This document shows, piece by piece, positions 8,788 through 17,277 of a stretch of 64,000 bases of DNA. The notes under the pieces are model-generated. The model did not search any database and was not told where the DNA came from. It worked only from the letters and a program-made list of their open reading frames with translations. The number at the start of each line of letters is the position of its first letter. The first letter of the stretch is position 1. The stretch is from Paludibaculum fermentans_A (GTDB taxonomy: Bacteria > Acidobacteriota > Terriglobia > Bryobacterales > Bryobacteraceae): contig NZ_JBPJAQ010000004.1 in NCBI RefSeq assembly GCF_051172195.1, positions 186,001 to 250,000 on the forward strand, in the 5' to 3' direction. Both the position numbers and the translations under genes were made by a program.

Positions 8788-8936
8788 ACAGCGATACAGT
8801 AACGGCCCGCATAGGAACTTACCTAACTTTGTTTCATAGATTCGAAGGAGACTCATCCTTCCACTTTCATCTCTTACAAACTTGTACCGCTAAAGTTAAA
8901 ACCCAATCATCCCGATAACTCTGCAGCGAGGAAAGC

Positions 8937-10079
8937 GTGTCGTGCTATCTCAATAATGCTGCTGAAGGCTGGCCTAAGGCTCCTGGCGTCATTGAAGCCA
9001 TTGCAGACTCGCTCGCCGCCCCATGCCGCGAGTCAGAAAGAGACGCGGGACATACCCCAGGGCTGGTGGGCACATGCAGACAGCGGGTCGCTGCCCTGCT
9101 GGGCACCACGGACGCCACCAGGGTTTTGTTCACCTTGAATGCGACCCACGCGCTGAATATCGCGATTCTTGGGTTGCCCCTGCGTGAGGGATCGCTGGTT
9201 GTAACGAGTTCGGCCGCCCACAATGCGGTGCTGCGGCCCCTGGAGCGACTGCGGCGTGGAACCGGCATCTCCCTGCGCATTGTGAGAACCAACCCAGCAG
9301 GCGGAGTGGACGCAGACGACTATGCCGAGGCGTTGCAGTGCGAGCCGAGCCTGGTGGTTCTTGGCCATCGATCGAATGTAACTGGACATGTCGAAGACAT
9401 TCCTGTTCTCTTCGAGCAGGCCCGCGCCGCAGGGGCGCGAACCCTACTGGACGCAGCCCAATCCGTGGGCCATCTGGATTGCAGGGCCGGCGAGTTGCAC
9501 GCCGATATGATCGCTTTCAGTGGACACAAGGGATTGCACGGACCTCCGGGGGTTGGCGTGCTGTATGTCGCACCCGGACTGGAACTGGACCAGACGATTG
9601 TCGGGGGCACAGGCTCTCGGAGTGACTTGCCTGCCCATCCCCCTGAGATGCCGACACGCCTCGAAGCGGGCACTCCGAACCTAACGGGATTGGCGGGATT
9701 GGAGGCGGCACTCGCCTGGCATGAGCAGCGGGGCGCAGAGCATCGCCAGAGGGAGAGAGCAATTGCCCTCGCGCTCAGAGACGGGTTAAGAGGGGTCCCG
9801 GGATTAGCCCTGATCCCAGACGATGATCGCGGCGGCGGAATAGTTTCGTTCCGCCTGGAAGGGTGGAGGCCGGAAGAACTGGGCCACTGCCTGCAGGAGA
9901 GCTTCGGCCTCATCTGCAGGAGCGGCCTGCACTGCGCGCCGCTGATCCACCAGGCCATGGGAACAGCGCCGGAGGGAACGGTTCGATTCAGTGTTTCCGG
10001 CTTCACTACCGAACGGGAGATTGGTGAAACCATTGACGCCGTAGCACGGGTATCGCGATGCACATCATTGAGCGCCTGA
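8937..10079 (+). CDS. Cysteine desulfurase-like class V aminotransferase
   Basis: The 380-aa product is a PLP fold type I enzyme of the cysteine desulfurase group. LDAAQSVGH carries the cofactor-binding Asp, AFSGHKGLHGPPG holds the PLP lysine, and the late RSGLHCAP holds a Cys where desulfurases carry the persulfide cysteine. The start is GTG at 8937 with a GCGAGGAAAGC ribosome site. It resembles the desulfurase-like subfamily seen next to selenium or sulfur handling genes rather than housekeeping IscS or SufS; no Fe-S assembly genes are nearby. It heads a tight five-gene operon (22-bp overlap with the next gene). Likely chemistry is sulfur (or selenium) mobilisation from cysteine for the co-encoded proteins; that link is inference. 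Confidence 0.85.
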   Translation: MSCYLNNAAEGWPKAPGVIEAIADSLAAPCRESERDAGHTPGLVGTCRQRVAALLGTTDATRVLFTLNATHALNIAILGLPLREGSLVVTSSAAHNAVLRPLERLRRGTGISLRIVRTNPAGGVDADDYAEALQCEPSLVVLGHRSNVTGHVEDIPVLFEQARAAGARTLLDAAQSVGHLDCRAGELHADMIAFSGHKGLHGPPGVGVLYVAPGLELDQTIVGGTGSRSDLPAHPPEMPTRLEAGTPNLTGLAGLEAALAWHEQRGAEHRQRERAIALALRDGLRGVPGLALIPDDDRGGGIVSFRLEGWRPEELGHCLQESFGLICRSGLHCAPLIHQAMGTAPEGTVRFSVSGFTTEREIGETIDAVARVSRCTSLSA

Positions 10080-10369
10080 AGCTGGAGGACTGCTTTGATG
10101 GCAGCGCCGTTTATCGATACCGGTTTGATTCCGAGTGGACCAGGGAGAAGATCCTGGCTCTACGTTCAATGGGGGAAGTCCAATACTTCCCCAGTTTTCC
10201 GCGTCCCTACTTCAGGCTGCGATCCCCACGCGGGCTGATCGTGCAGGGAGTGGAGAGCGAAGCGAATTGCCGGGTGACGTTTCCACGCCGCGATCAAGAA
10301 GAGATCCGGCGGACCTGGGATAGAGCACTTGAGGCAACAGTGGAGGAGTGCTTGTGGCACAAAAGCTAG
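10058..10369 (+). CDS. Unknown small protein of the desulfurase operon
   Basis: The 103-aa product begins MHIIERLKLEDCFDGSAVYRY and ends EATVEECLWHKS. It overlaps the desulfurase gene by 22 bp and the next gene by 16 bp, a sign of translational coupling. It has three cysteines (near residues 12, 71 and 98), no signal peptide, and a mix of predicted strands and helices (YFRLRSPRGLIVQGVE). I do not recognise a family. As the immediate partner of a desulfurase-like enzyme it could be a sulfur acceptor or adaptor, but nothing in the sequence proves this. Confidence 0.6.
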   Translation: MHIIERLKLEDCFDGSAVYRYRFDSEWTREKILALRSMGEVQYFPSFPRPYFRLRSPRGLIVQGVESEANCRVTFPRRDQEEIRRTWDRALEATVEECLWHKS

Positions 10370-10545
10370 TAAAACTTTACGAATTCATTAACGAGCATGG
10401 GGGCGCCACCGCGAAGATGCGCGTCGCCATGAAGACATTGGTCCCGTCCGCGAAGGCGGAACAGACTCCGGATACACCGGAAATCATTGAGAAATTCCGG
10501 GTTGCCATTCGAGAGGTCACGGGCCAGGAAGCCCCCAATGTGTGA
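10354..10545 (+). CDS. Unknown 63-aa helical protein of the desulfurase operon
   Basis: The product (VAQKLVKLYEFINEHGGATA...) is short, charged, cysteine-free and predicted helical. GTG at 10354 is preferred because GGAGGAG ends five bases before it; GTG at 10348 would sit inside that site. The gene overlaps the preceding one and ends 12 bp before the next start, so it belongs to the operon. No family was recognised. Size and position suggest a small subunit or adaptor for one of its neighbours (inference). Confidence 0.55.
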   Translation: MAQKLVKLYEFINEHGGATAKMRVAMKTLVPSAKAEQTPDTPEIIEKFRVAIREVTGQEAPNV

Positions 10546-10557
10546 GGAGGAGAAGTA

Positions 10558-11094
10558 ATGCCTATCAACAAAAAGACTGAGCTCGTGATTGAACGGACCT
10601 TCGATCCAGTCCGTTCGCGGCACAGCGTTAATGGTGTGACGCATGTGCTGCACTGCCATCACTATGTGACGCTCTACACGCAACTGGCAGAGGACTGCGC
10701 GTTCCTGGATGGAAAGAAACTCCTGCGGGAAGTGAGCGAAGACGCGTTCTTCCACATTCTGTCGGACTACTATCGCAAGAACGGCATCGAGACGATTGCC
10801 GATCGCATCACAATCGGCGAGCAATACTATGCCTTCAGTGGATTGGGGCAAATGAAAGTGGTGTGCGCGGGCGCAGGCGGTGGAGAAGTGGAACTGCTGA
10901 CCTCGCACGTGGATGCTGGCTGGGTCAAGAAATTCGGCCAGCGGGACCATGCCGTGAACCATGTGACGTGCGGCTACGTCTCGGCGCTATTTGCCGCGGT
11001 GTTCGGAGTGGAACGGCGGTCGTTCAAGGTGAATGAAGTCGCCAGCATTGTGGCCGGTGCGGAACGTTCGCGGTTTGAGGTGGTTGTGAGCTAA
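10558..11094 (+). CDS. V4R-like domain protein A
   Basis: The 178-aa product lacks a signal peptide. Its C-terminal part (HAVNHVTCGYVSALFAAVFG, then NEVASIVAGAERSRFEVVV) follows the pattern of V4R (4-vinyl reductase) domains, where a small-molecule pocket is closed by a helix with Cys/Gly and a final C-x-F strand. Here the usual last Cys is replaced (SRFEV). The N-terminal HVLHCHHYVTLYTQ cluster of His and Cys could bind a metal or cofactor. GGAGGAG lies just upstream of the ATG. It is followed after 12 bp by a second V4R-like gene. V4R proteins sense or handle small hydrophobic ligands and tetrapyrroles; no ligand can be named. Confidence 0.65.
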   Translation: MPINKKTELVIERTFDPVRSRHSVNGVTHVLHCHHYVTLYTQLAEDCAFLDGKKLLREVSEDAFFHILSDYYRKNGIETIADRITIGEQYYAFSGLGQMKVVCAGAGGGEVELLTSHVDAGWVKKFGQRDHAVNHVTCGYVSALFAAVFGVERRSFKVNEVASIVAGAERSRFEVVVS

Positions 11095-11106
11095 GGGAGG
11101 CAGACT

Positions 11107-11712
11107 ATGTCAATCAACCGCAAGAAAGTCATCGAGAACCTGTCGAAGATCGACATTGGGGGCAACGACGAGGGTCTGATTCCCGCGTTTGGGGTGTTTG
11201 TGAATCAACTCCCCGCCGTCTTCTGGAATTCATTCGCGGAGAGGCTTACCAGGCAGGTGGGGGTGGACCTGACCGAAGCGGCGGAGTTCCTGCTGGTGAA
11301 TGCCGCGCATGAGTGTGGTTACCACACCGGCTATGGCATTATCACGTCGGAAGAGTGGAAGGCGGTGATCGCGCCGATGGTGGAGCAAGTGCCGGAGGAC
11401 ATCCTGCACGGCGCTTTTGCCGTACTCACCGCATGGGGTTGGGCGAAGTGCGAGATTACGGAACTGGTGCCGGGCGAGAGGATGGTAGTGCGGGCTTACG
11501 ACTATTACGAGGCCGATGTTGTCGAATATGGAGCAGCCAGCAAGCCCGGCGCCTATATGCTGCAAGGGATCTCGGCCGCGTTCATGGACCTGGCCTACGG
11601 CGGCCCGTACGACGTGACCGGTAAAAAGGGCATCAGGACGTTCCGCACTGTGCAAACCAAAGGCATCGAATGCGGAAACGAGTATGGCGAGTTCGTCGTC
11701 AGCAAGAACTGA
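11107..11712 (+). CDS. V4R-like domain protein B
   Basis: The 201-aa product shares layout with the upstream gene: AAEFLLVNAAHECGYHTGYG resembles the V4R opening helix, followed by a Trp-rich AWGWAKCEI strand and the end TKGIECGNEYGEFVVSK, which matches the V4R C-terminal E-C-x-x-G-x-x-x-x-F pattern with Gly in the last Cys position. A GGGAGG ribosome site precedes the ATG at 11107. It is probably a partner or diverged paralogue of the 178-aa protein; a heterodimer is plausible because V4R-fold proteins commonly pair. It is the last gene of the operon and is convergent with the acyl-CoA ligase gene. Confidence 0.65.
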   Translation: MSINRKKVIENLSKIDIGGNDEGLIPAFGVFVNQLPAVFWNSFAERLTRQVGVDLTEAAEFLLVNAAHECGYHTGYGIITSEEWKAVIAPMVEQVPEDILHGAFAVLTAWGWAKCEITELVPGERMVVRAYDYYEADVVEYGAASKPGAYMLQGISAAFMDLAYGGPYDVTGKKGIRTFRTVQTKGIECGNEYGEFVVSKN

Positions 11713-11835
11713 CCGGAGCCCGCTGGGGCGGCCGCTAGACCCGGTCGCGCCGGTTCGGGGTTGAAGAGCCGCACGGCCTTCCGGGTCCGCGATACAGCGC
11801 GGGCCCGGCAGGCCAGGCGGACAACTCCGCGTTCG

Positions 11836-13242
11836 TTACGCCGTCCAGGGAGGTAGAAGGTGCTTCTGGATCTTGCCCAGCGCCGTCCGGGGCAACTTCT
11901 CGACCATGACAAAATCACGCGGCACCTTGAACGAGGCGAGCTTCTCGCGGCAGCGGGTGTCAAGCGCGGCGGCATCGATCGGCGTCCGGACCACGATGTA
12001 GGCGACGGGGATTTCCCCTCTCAGTTTGTCGGGCACCCCAACCACCGCGGCTTCCGCTATTTCTGCCTGCTCCAGCAGAAACTCCTCGATCTCCCGTGGA
12101 TAGATATTGAAGCCGCCGGAGATGATGAGGTCGCTCTTGCGGCCCAGCAGGGTGTAGTAACCATCCTCTGAACGTTCCGCGATATCCCCGGTCCTGAACC
12201 AGCCATCCTCGAAGGCAGCCGCTGTCGCCTCTTCCCGCCGCCAGTATCCGGCACACACATTGGGGCCGCGCAACTGCAGTTCTCCATTCACGATGCGAAC
12301 CGAGATCCCGGGTAGAGGGAGGCCTACCGTCCCGGGCCGGCGTTCACCCGAATAGGGATTGGAGACATTCATCAGGGTCTCGGTCATGCCATAGCGTTCC
12401 AGGATTGCATGGCCAAATCGCGAGTGGAACTCCTCAAACACCTGGGGTGAGAGAGGGGCTGAGCCGGACACAAATAACCGCATGAAGCCGCCTACCTCAC
12501 GTGCTACAGCGGGAGGGAAATCAAGAAGACGTACATAGATTGTCGGCACTCCGAAAAACAGGGTGGGCCGGAAATCCAGAAACTCCGCGGAGGCTTTCTG
12601 ATGCTCGAAACGCTCCAGCAGACGCATGCGGCAGCCGCTGGTGAGCCAGCAATGCAAACCGTTGCCGAGCGCGTGCACGTGGAACAGCGGCAGGGCCAGC
12701 AGGAAGCGATCTGACTTGGAGATATCCCAGCAGGCATTCAGGTTGATCGCATTGACCGCGAAGTTATTGTGGGTCAGGATGGCGCCCTTGGACACGCCAG
12801 TGGTCCCCGAAGTGTAGACCAACGCGGCCGGAGAATCGCCGTCGAGCGAACTGGAGGGCCTGGCGGCTTCCACTGGCGGAATCAACTCGTGGGCGAGCCA
12901 CAGCGGCACGGTGCCCGGCATCGGCTGGGCTGCGATGACGGCTTTGGGGTCCGAATCGGCCAGAATGTGAAGAATCTCGCGCTCGCGGTAGAGGATGTTG
13001 ATGGGGACGAAGATTACACCGAGTTTGAGGCAGGCAAGGTAGATGTCGATGAGTTCCACGCAATTGGAAAGGTAGACGCACAGGCGGTCGCCCATGCGGA
13101 GACCGCGGGCCTGGAAGAGCGCGGCCATGCGGTTGCTGCGCGCATCGATCTCACCGAAGGGATAGGAGCTGCCGCCAAATTCCAGCGCAACGTGGTCGCG
13201 GCGGCCCTGCAAGGAGAGATCGAACAGTTGGATGAGATTCAT
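11836..13242 (-). CDS. AMP-forming acyl-CoA synthetase/ligase
   Basis: The 468-aa product is an ANL-superfamily enzyme: P-loop-like YTSGTTGVSKGA, YGMTET, the hinge region GWFRTGD and GRKSDLIISGGFNIYPREIE, and the C-terminal catalytic Lys in LPRTALGKIQK. It adenylates a carboxylic acid and transfers it to CoA. The N-terminal segment (CVYLSNCVELIDIYLACLKLGV) recalls malonyl-CoA or medium-chain ligases, but substrate is uncertain. The start at 13242 overlaps the MFS stop by 4 bp (ATGA), so the transporter and ligase are translationally coupled, which suggests uptake then activation of an organic acid. The in-frame upstream sequence is the MFS gene read in the wrong frame. Confidence 0.88.
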   Translation of the reverse strand: MNLIQLFDLSLQGRRDHVALEFGGSSYPFGEIDARSNRMAALFQARGLRMGDRLCVYLSNCVELIDIYLACLKLGVIFVPINILYREREILHILADSDPKAVIAAQPMPGTVPLWLAHELIPPVEAARPSSSLDGDSPAALVYTSGTTGVSKGAILTHNNFAVNAINLNACWDISKSDRFLLALPLFHVHALGNGLHCWLTSGCRMRLLERFEHQKASAEFLDFRPTLFFGVPTIYVRLLDFPPAVAREVGGFMRLFVSGSAPLSPQVFEEFHSRFGHAILERYGMTETLMNVSNPYSGERRPGTVGLPLPGISVRIVNGELQLRGPNVCAGYWRREEATAAAFEDGWFRTGDIAERSEDGYYTLLGRKSDLIISGGFNIYPREIEEFLLEQAEIAEAAVVGVPDKLRGEIPVAYIVVRTPIDAAALDTRCREKLASFKVPRDFVMVEKLPRTALGKIQKHLLPPWTA

Positions 13243-14375
13243 TGCTTCTCCGAAATTGCCGTAGCCGCGAGGGCAGCCACGATGGAAAATCCACCCAGCG
13301 CAAGAAAGCTGGATCGGAACTGGCCGCTCCAATCGGCCAGGTAACCTACCGCTGGAGCGCCGGCCAGAATCATGAGAATGCCCACCATGTTGACGAGACC
13401 CATTGCTGCACCCGCGCGGCCCGGGAAGAGTGCGGCCGCACGATTGAACAGGCCCGCATAGGGTAATCCGCAGCCTATCCCGAGGACGATGATGGCCGCA
13501 AGGGTCAGTTCGAGCCACTGCCCCCAAGCGAGGGCACAACAGGCGGCCGCATTGGCCAGGAGGGCACATTGCACGAGAATGCGGATGCGCGTTCGATGCA
13601 GCAGCCAGCCCCCCAGGGGCCGGGAGACAATGCCGAGCAACAGCACCGCGGATCCCATCAGGCCGGCCTGCCTGAGCGGCATCTGGAAGGCCGTCTTCAA
13701 CAGTGTGGTGATCCAGGTGCCCACGACGATGACCAAGCCGAACGAGGCCATCTGGATGAGGCCCAAGAGCCACAACTGGCGGCTGCGCAGCATTTCGATG
13801 AGACTGCCCGTTGCAATGGATTTCGCTGCAACTGGTGGCGCCGAGAGGATCCAGCCCAGCCACACAAGGGACGCCACAATGGCCGAGCCGACAAAACCGC
13901 CCCGCCATCCAAAGGCGCCCAGCAACTGGGGAATGGCGAAGAGGACGAAGCCGGATCCCAGAACAACAGAGCCGCCAAAGAAGCCCTGCGCGACATGGAG
14001 TGCGCGTCCTTCGAAGGACGAGACGATGTAGCGTGCCCCGGCGGTGAAGCAGGCGCCTGTACCAATGCCGGCAAAGGCCTTCCAGAACAGCAACAACCAA
14101 TAGGAACTGGCGAAGGCGATGGCCAGGTTGGCCGCTGCAACCCAGGCGAGGGCGAGGGTGAGGACGCGAACGGGTCCAAAGCGGTCAGCCAGGCGTCCAC
14201 CCGGGATCTGCATAAGCGCATGAGTCAGGAAGATCCCGGTGGTCAGCAATCCCGCGCTGGTATTGTCGAAGCCGAACTCTCCGCGGAGGGCAGGAACCAT
14301 TGGCGCATGATTCGTATAGTTCGCGGAGAAGGCAAAGCCGACAGCACAACCAGCAGCCAGGGCGCGTTTGTTCAT
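13239..14375 (-). CDS. MFS transporter
   Basis: The 378-aa product has about eleven to twelve hydrophobic segments and the MFS loop 2-3 signature GGRLADRFGPVR. GGWLLHRTRIR is the matching half-way motif. It starts MNKRALAAGCAVGFAFSANY; in-frame sequence upstream of 14375 is not membrane-like. The protein is an inner-membrane secondary transporter. Its coupling by ATGA overlap to an acyl-CoA ligase points to carboxylate import (inference). It is divergent from the esterase gene at 14532. Confidence 0.85.
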   Translation of the reverse strand: MNKRALAAGCAVGFAFSANYTNHAPMVPALRGEFGFDNTSAGLLTTGIFLTHALMQIPGGRLADRFGPVRVLTLALAWVAAANLAIAFASSYWLLLFWKAFAGIGTGACFTAGARYIVSSFEGRALHVAQGFFGGSVVLGSGFVLFAIPQLLGAFGWRGGFVGSAIVASLVWLGWILSAPPVAAKSIATGSLIEMLRSRQLWLLGLIQMASFGLVIVVGTWITTLLKTAFQMPLRQAGLMGSAVLLLGIVSRPLGGWLLHRTRIRILVQCALLANAAACCALAWGQWLELTLAAIIVLGIGCGLPYAGLFNRAAALFPGRAGAAMGLVNMVGILMILAGAPAVGYLADWSGQFRSSFLALGGFSIVAALAATAISEKQ

Positions 14376-14531
14376 AAGATCGTCGCAACAGTCTACCACT
14401 GCGCGGCAGGCCTTCCCTGTGGGTTGCCAGCGACTGGTTTGCGAGGCTTGCCGGCAGTTCGCGGGGTGAGCAAGCGACGGCCGGGAGGGTATACCGTTAC
14501 GAGTGAACATTTCAACCTGAGGTGACCAATT

Positions 14532-15701
14532 GTGCGATCGCTCCTGCTGATTGCCTTCCTGCCTGCCCTGTTCGCGCAACAGGCAAATGTGAATCTCGAT
14601 TACAACCCGCAGAAGAACACTGAGAACCTACTCCCGTTCGGAGCGTCTGTTCTTTCACCGGAAGTGCGGGACGACCGCACCGTCACGTTTCGCCTGAAGG
14701 CTCCGCAGGCGCACGAAGTACAGCTGTCCGGTTCAGCGCTGCTGATCGCCCTGGGTGCGACCAATAAGCCAGTGCCTTTCGTGCGCGGCGAAGGCGGGCT
14801 GTGGACCCTGACGGTGGGCCCCTTGAAACCGGACATGTATGTGTACTCGCTCACGGTGGACGGCGTACGGATGGCTGATCCGAACAATACGATCGCGGGT
14901 ACGGCGGCCCAACCAGCCTTCAGCCAACTGGTAGTGCCCGGCGACGGCCCGTCCTACTATGACGCGCGCAACGTGCCCCATGGCAATGTGACCAGGCATG
15001 TGTACCACTCCGGAGTCACGAACGGTGAACGAGAAATGTATGTCTACACTCCGCCTGGGTATGACCGTGGAAAGCGGTATCCGGTGCTGTATCTGCTGGG
15101 CGGCAGCGGTGAGATGGCTCACAATTGGATCTACGACGGCCGCGTGAATTTCATCATGGACAACCTGCTGGCTGAAGGGAAAGCGCTGCCCATGATCATC
15201 GCTATCCCGAACAACCAGATGGTCCACCGGAACCACCCCAAGCACACCGAACTGACGTTTCCGCTGTTCGAGGCGGAGCTGCGGCAGAACATCATTCCGC
15301 TGGTGGACAGCCAATACAGTACGCGCAAGGAACCTCGGGGCCGGGCGCTTTCGGGCCTCTCGATGGGTGGACGGCACACCCAGTTCGCCGGCTTCAACAG
15401 CCTGGATCTTTTCGCTTCCTTCGGAGTGCTGAGCGCCGGCGACACGGAGAGTGAGAAGACCAGCAGCAAGTTTCTGAACGATCCGGACGTCAACCGGAAG
15501 GTGTCTTATCTGTTCGTGGGCCAGGGCACGGGTGAGGCATCCGAGCGGATTGGGGAACGATGCGTAGCGCTGCACCAGGCCCTGCTCAACCACAAAATCG
15601 TCCACGAATACTATGTCGGCGGCAATGGAGGGCACGACTGGGCCACCTGGCGGCATCTGCTCTACTACCGCTTTCTGCCAAAGCTGTGGCGGAATGAATA
15701 G
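14532..15701 (+). CDS. Exported esterase with N-terminal E-set domain
   Basis: The 389-aa product has a signal peptide (MRSLLLIAFLPALFAQQ) then an early all-beta region (RTVTFRLKAPQAHEVQLSGS, residues 50-70) like the Ig-like E-set/CBM48 domain found before esterase D or feruloyl-esterase domains. The catalytic part has YTPPGYDRGKRYPVLYLLGG, nucleophile Ser in SGLSMGGRHT, and the catalytic His in GGHDWATWR. Such enzymes cleave acyl groups from plant cell-wall polysaccharides or siderophores. The start is GTG at 14532 after AGGTGACC. A GH30-type glycosidase is convergent with it, which fits plant polymer degradation. Confidence 0.85.
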   Translation: MRSLLLIAFLPALFAQQANVNLDYNPQKNTENLLPFGASVLSPEVRDDRTVTFRLKAPQAHEVQLSGSALLIALGATNKPVPFVRGEGGLWTLTVGPLKPDMYVYSLTVDGVRMADPNNTIAGTAAQPAFSQLVVPGDGPSYYDARNVPHGNVTRHVYHSGVTNGEREMYVYTPPGYDRGKRYPVLYLLGGSGEMAHNWIYDGRVNFIMDNLLAEGKALPMIIAIPNNQMVHRNHPKHTELTFPLFEAELRQNIIPLVDSQYSTRKEPRGRALSGLSMGGRHTQFAGFNSLDLFASFGVLSAGDTESEKTSSKFLNDPDVNRKVSYLFVGQGTGEASERIGERCVALHQALLNHKIVHEYYVGGNGGHDWATWRHLLYYRFLPKLWRNE

Positions 15702-15747
15702 AGGAATCGCTCCGGAATCCCTCCGATGGGCCGGCTGGCGTTAGCGC

Positions 15748-17277
15748 CTATTTTCCGGCGGCGAATTCTGAGACGAGGGTGACAACGGAACGGCCGGGCA
15801 ACTGGAACGGCTCGCCGGCCTTGAGGGGCGGATAGGGTTTCAGTTCATCGCCCTCACGATCGGAAGTCACCCAGGGCGTCGTTTGCCGCAGCCGCCATCC
15901 TCGATTCGCCAGGTCGATCCTGGTTGAAATGCCCTGGGGCGTTTGCGCCATATTTACATAGACCACAACGACGCGGCGTGCCTGCGCGTCAACATAGGCA
16001 GTCCGCATGAGCCCCCGGATATCATCGGGCTCGCCGGTCACGCCAACGCGCTGCATCCCCGGGCGCACAAATCGGCTGTAATTGCCCAGGGCCCAAAGCA
16101 GCCTCGACGGCAGAATGGACTCAGGATCCCCCGGCTTTTTGTAGTCGGTATAGATGAGGCCGTCCTTGTAGTCTTCCGGCGACATGGCTGTCCACCACTG
16201 CCAGGCAGAGGCATTCGCCACCGCCAGGTCCAAGTGGATGATGCGGGCCACGTCGAGCGCCGTCGTCATGGTCAAGTCGCGCTTATTCCCCCCCTTGCCC
16301 TCTGGTCCCACCAGGATGCAGTATTCCGTTTGCCAGAGCCGTGTTTCCGGAAATTTCTTCATCCGTTCGGCCAGCGCGACCCGATCGGAAACAATGGCGC
16401 CATTCAAGCGATCGGAGCCGTAGGCGTGGTACCCGAACATCGGGGCGAGCAGCGAAGCCATGGTGCTGTCGCCCAGAAACTCGCCGATGTAGTCACCATA
16501 GGTGGATCCGTATTGTCTGGTCATTTCCGGATTCGGCCGGACCATATCCGGCAGGCTGCCGCTCTCGATGAGCGCTATGCGGGTGTCCAGCTTCCTGCTG
16601 CGGAGTTCGGCGGCCAAAGCACGCGTGATGGCCTTGATGTCGGCATTGCTGGCCCGCGTTCCTTCCTGGGAAGTGCCGTCCCACTGCCACTGCGGTTCGT
16701 TGATCGGGCTGATGTACTGGAAATCTATGCGCTCCTTTGCATCGGGGTTGGTGCGAAAGTGGCTGAGGATATCGGACAGGTAGCGCGCATACTGCGGCTC
16801 GAAGCCCGGCTTCAGATTCGAACTGCCTTCGCCCTTGGTGGTGAATGTGAGGCCGTTGCGGGTCATCCGTCCGGGCGGGCTGTTCACGAAAGCCAGGAAT
16901 TGGGGGACTCCGTGGGCCTTGGCCGCCCCCAGGAACCAGCGCTCGCCTGCCTGGCGCGTCCAGTCATACCTGCCTTCTGACACTTCGAAAGTCTCCGGGC
17001 TACGCCAGGGGTGAGTGATTTTCTGGTTGACACCCCCACCGATATTGAAACGCCAGCAACTGAGCCCGATACCCTTGGCCTGAGAGAAGAGCAGTTCGGC
17101 CACCCGCTGGCGGGACGGCAGGCTCCACTGGGCGAGTTTCTGCATGGTCCAGCAGTCGGAGGCACCGAAACTATCTATCCGCTGATAGGTGGTATCCAGC
17201 GTGACGGTGTCGATGCGCTGGGCCAGCGCGGAGAGCGGAAGGGCTAGCAGCAGAAGCGTACTGAGTGCTCGGTACAT
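15748..17277 (-). CDS. GH30-type glycoside hydrolase, exported
   Basis: The 509-aa product starts MYRALSTLLLLALPLSALAQ (signal peptide). The TIM barrel opens with IDSFGASDCWTMQK, then LSCWRFNIGGG. The proton donor lies in YISPINEPQWQW and the nucleophile Glu in LWQTEYCIL, the spacing of clan A GH30 enzymes. A C-terminal beta domain follows (RVVVVYVNMAQTPQG). GH30 members hydrolyse beta-1,6-galactan, xylan or glucosyl linkages; which one is not readable here. I place the start at 17277, where the signal peptide begins; upstream in-frame sequence is not protein-like. Confidence 0.88.
   Translation of the reverse strand: MYRALSTLLLLALPLSALAQRIDTVTLDTTYQRIDSFGASDCWTMQKLAQWSLPSRQRVAELLFSQAKGIGLSCWRFNIGGGVNQKITHPWRSPETFEVSEGRYDWTRQAGERWFLGAAKAHGVPQFLAFVNSPPGRMTRNGLTFTTKGEGSSNLKPGFEPQYARYLSDILSHFRTNPDAKERIDFQYISPINEPQWQWDGTSQEGTRASNADIKAITRALAAELRSRKLDTRIALIESGSLPDMVRPNPEMTRQYGSTYGDYIGEFLGDSTMASLLAPMFGYHAYGSDRLNGAIVSDRVALAERMKKFPETRLWQTEYCILVGPEGKGGNKRDLTMTTALDVARIIHLDLAVANASAWQWWTAMSPEDYKDGLIYTDYKKPGDPESILPSRLLWALGNYSRFVRPGMQRVGVTGEPDDIRGLMRTAYVDAQARRVVVVYVNMAQTPQGISTRIDLANRGWRLRQTTPWVTSDREGDELKPYPPLKAGEPFQLPGRSVVTLVSEFAAGK

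Larger units (their letters stand above)
8236..8936. other. Long intergenic region with an AT-rich stretch
   Basis: These 701 bp separate divergent genes and contain no convincing reading frame. From about 8460 to 8640 the base composition is clearly more AT-rich than the surrounding genes. It holds an inverted repeat at 8709-8750 and a possible promoter near 8757-8787, both upstream of the five-gene operon that starts at 8937. It could be a long structured leader, an unrecognised small RNA, or a scar of insertion of the downstream operon. Confidence 0.5.

Noticed and set aside
11713..11835. Possible terminator between the V4R operon and the acyl-CoA ligase
   Set aside because: GC-rich repeats such as CGCGGGCCCGG are present, but no long stem with a T run was found.
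13243..14100. Upstream extension of the acyl-CoA ligase frame
   Set aside because: This stretch is the MFS gene read in another frame; residues are Arg-, His- and Cys-rich with no fold. The MFS stop overlaps the ligase ATG.
15702..15747. Possible terminator between the esterase and the GH30 genes
   Set aside because: Only a 4-bp stem (GGCG/CGCC) is seen; too weak to call.
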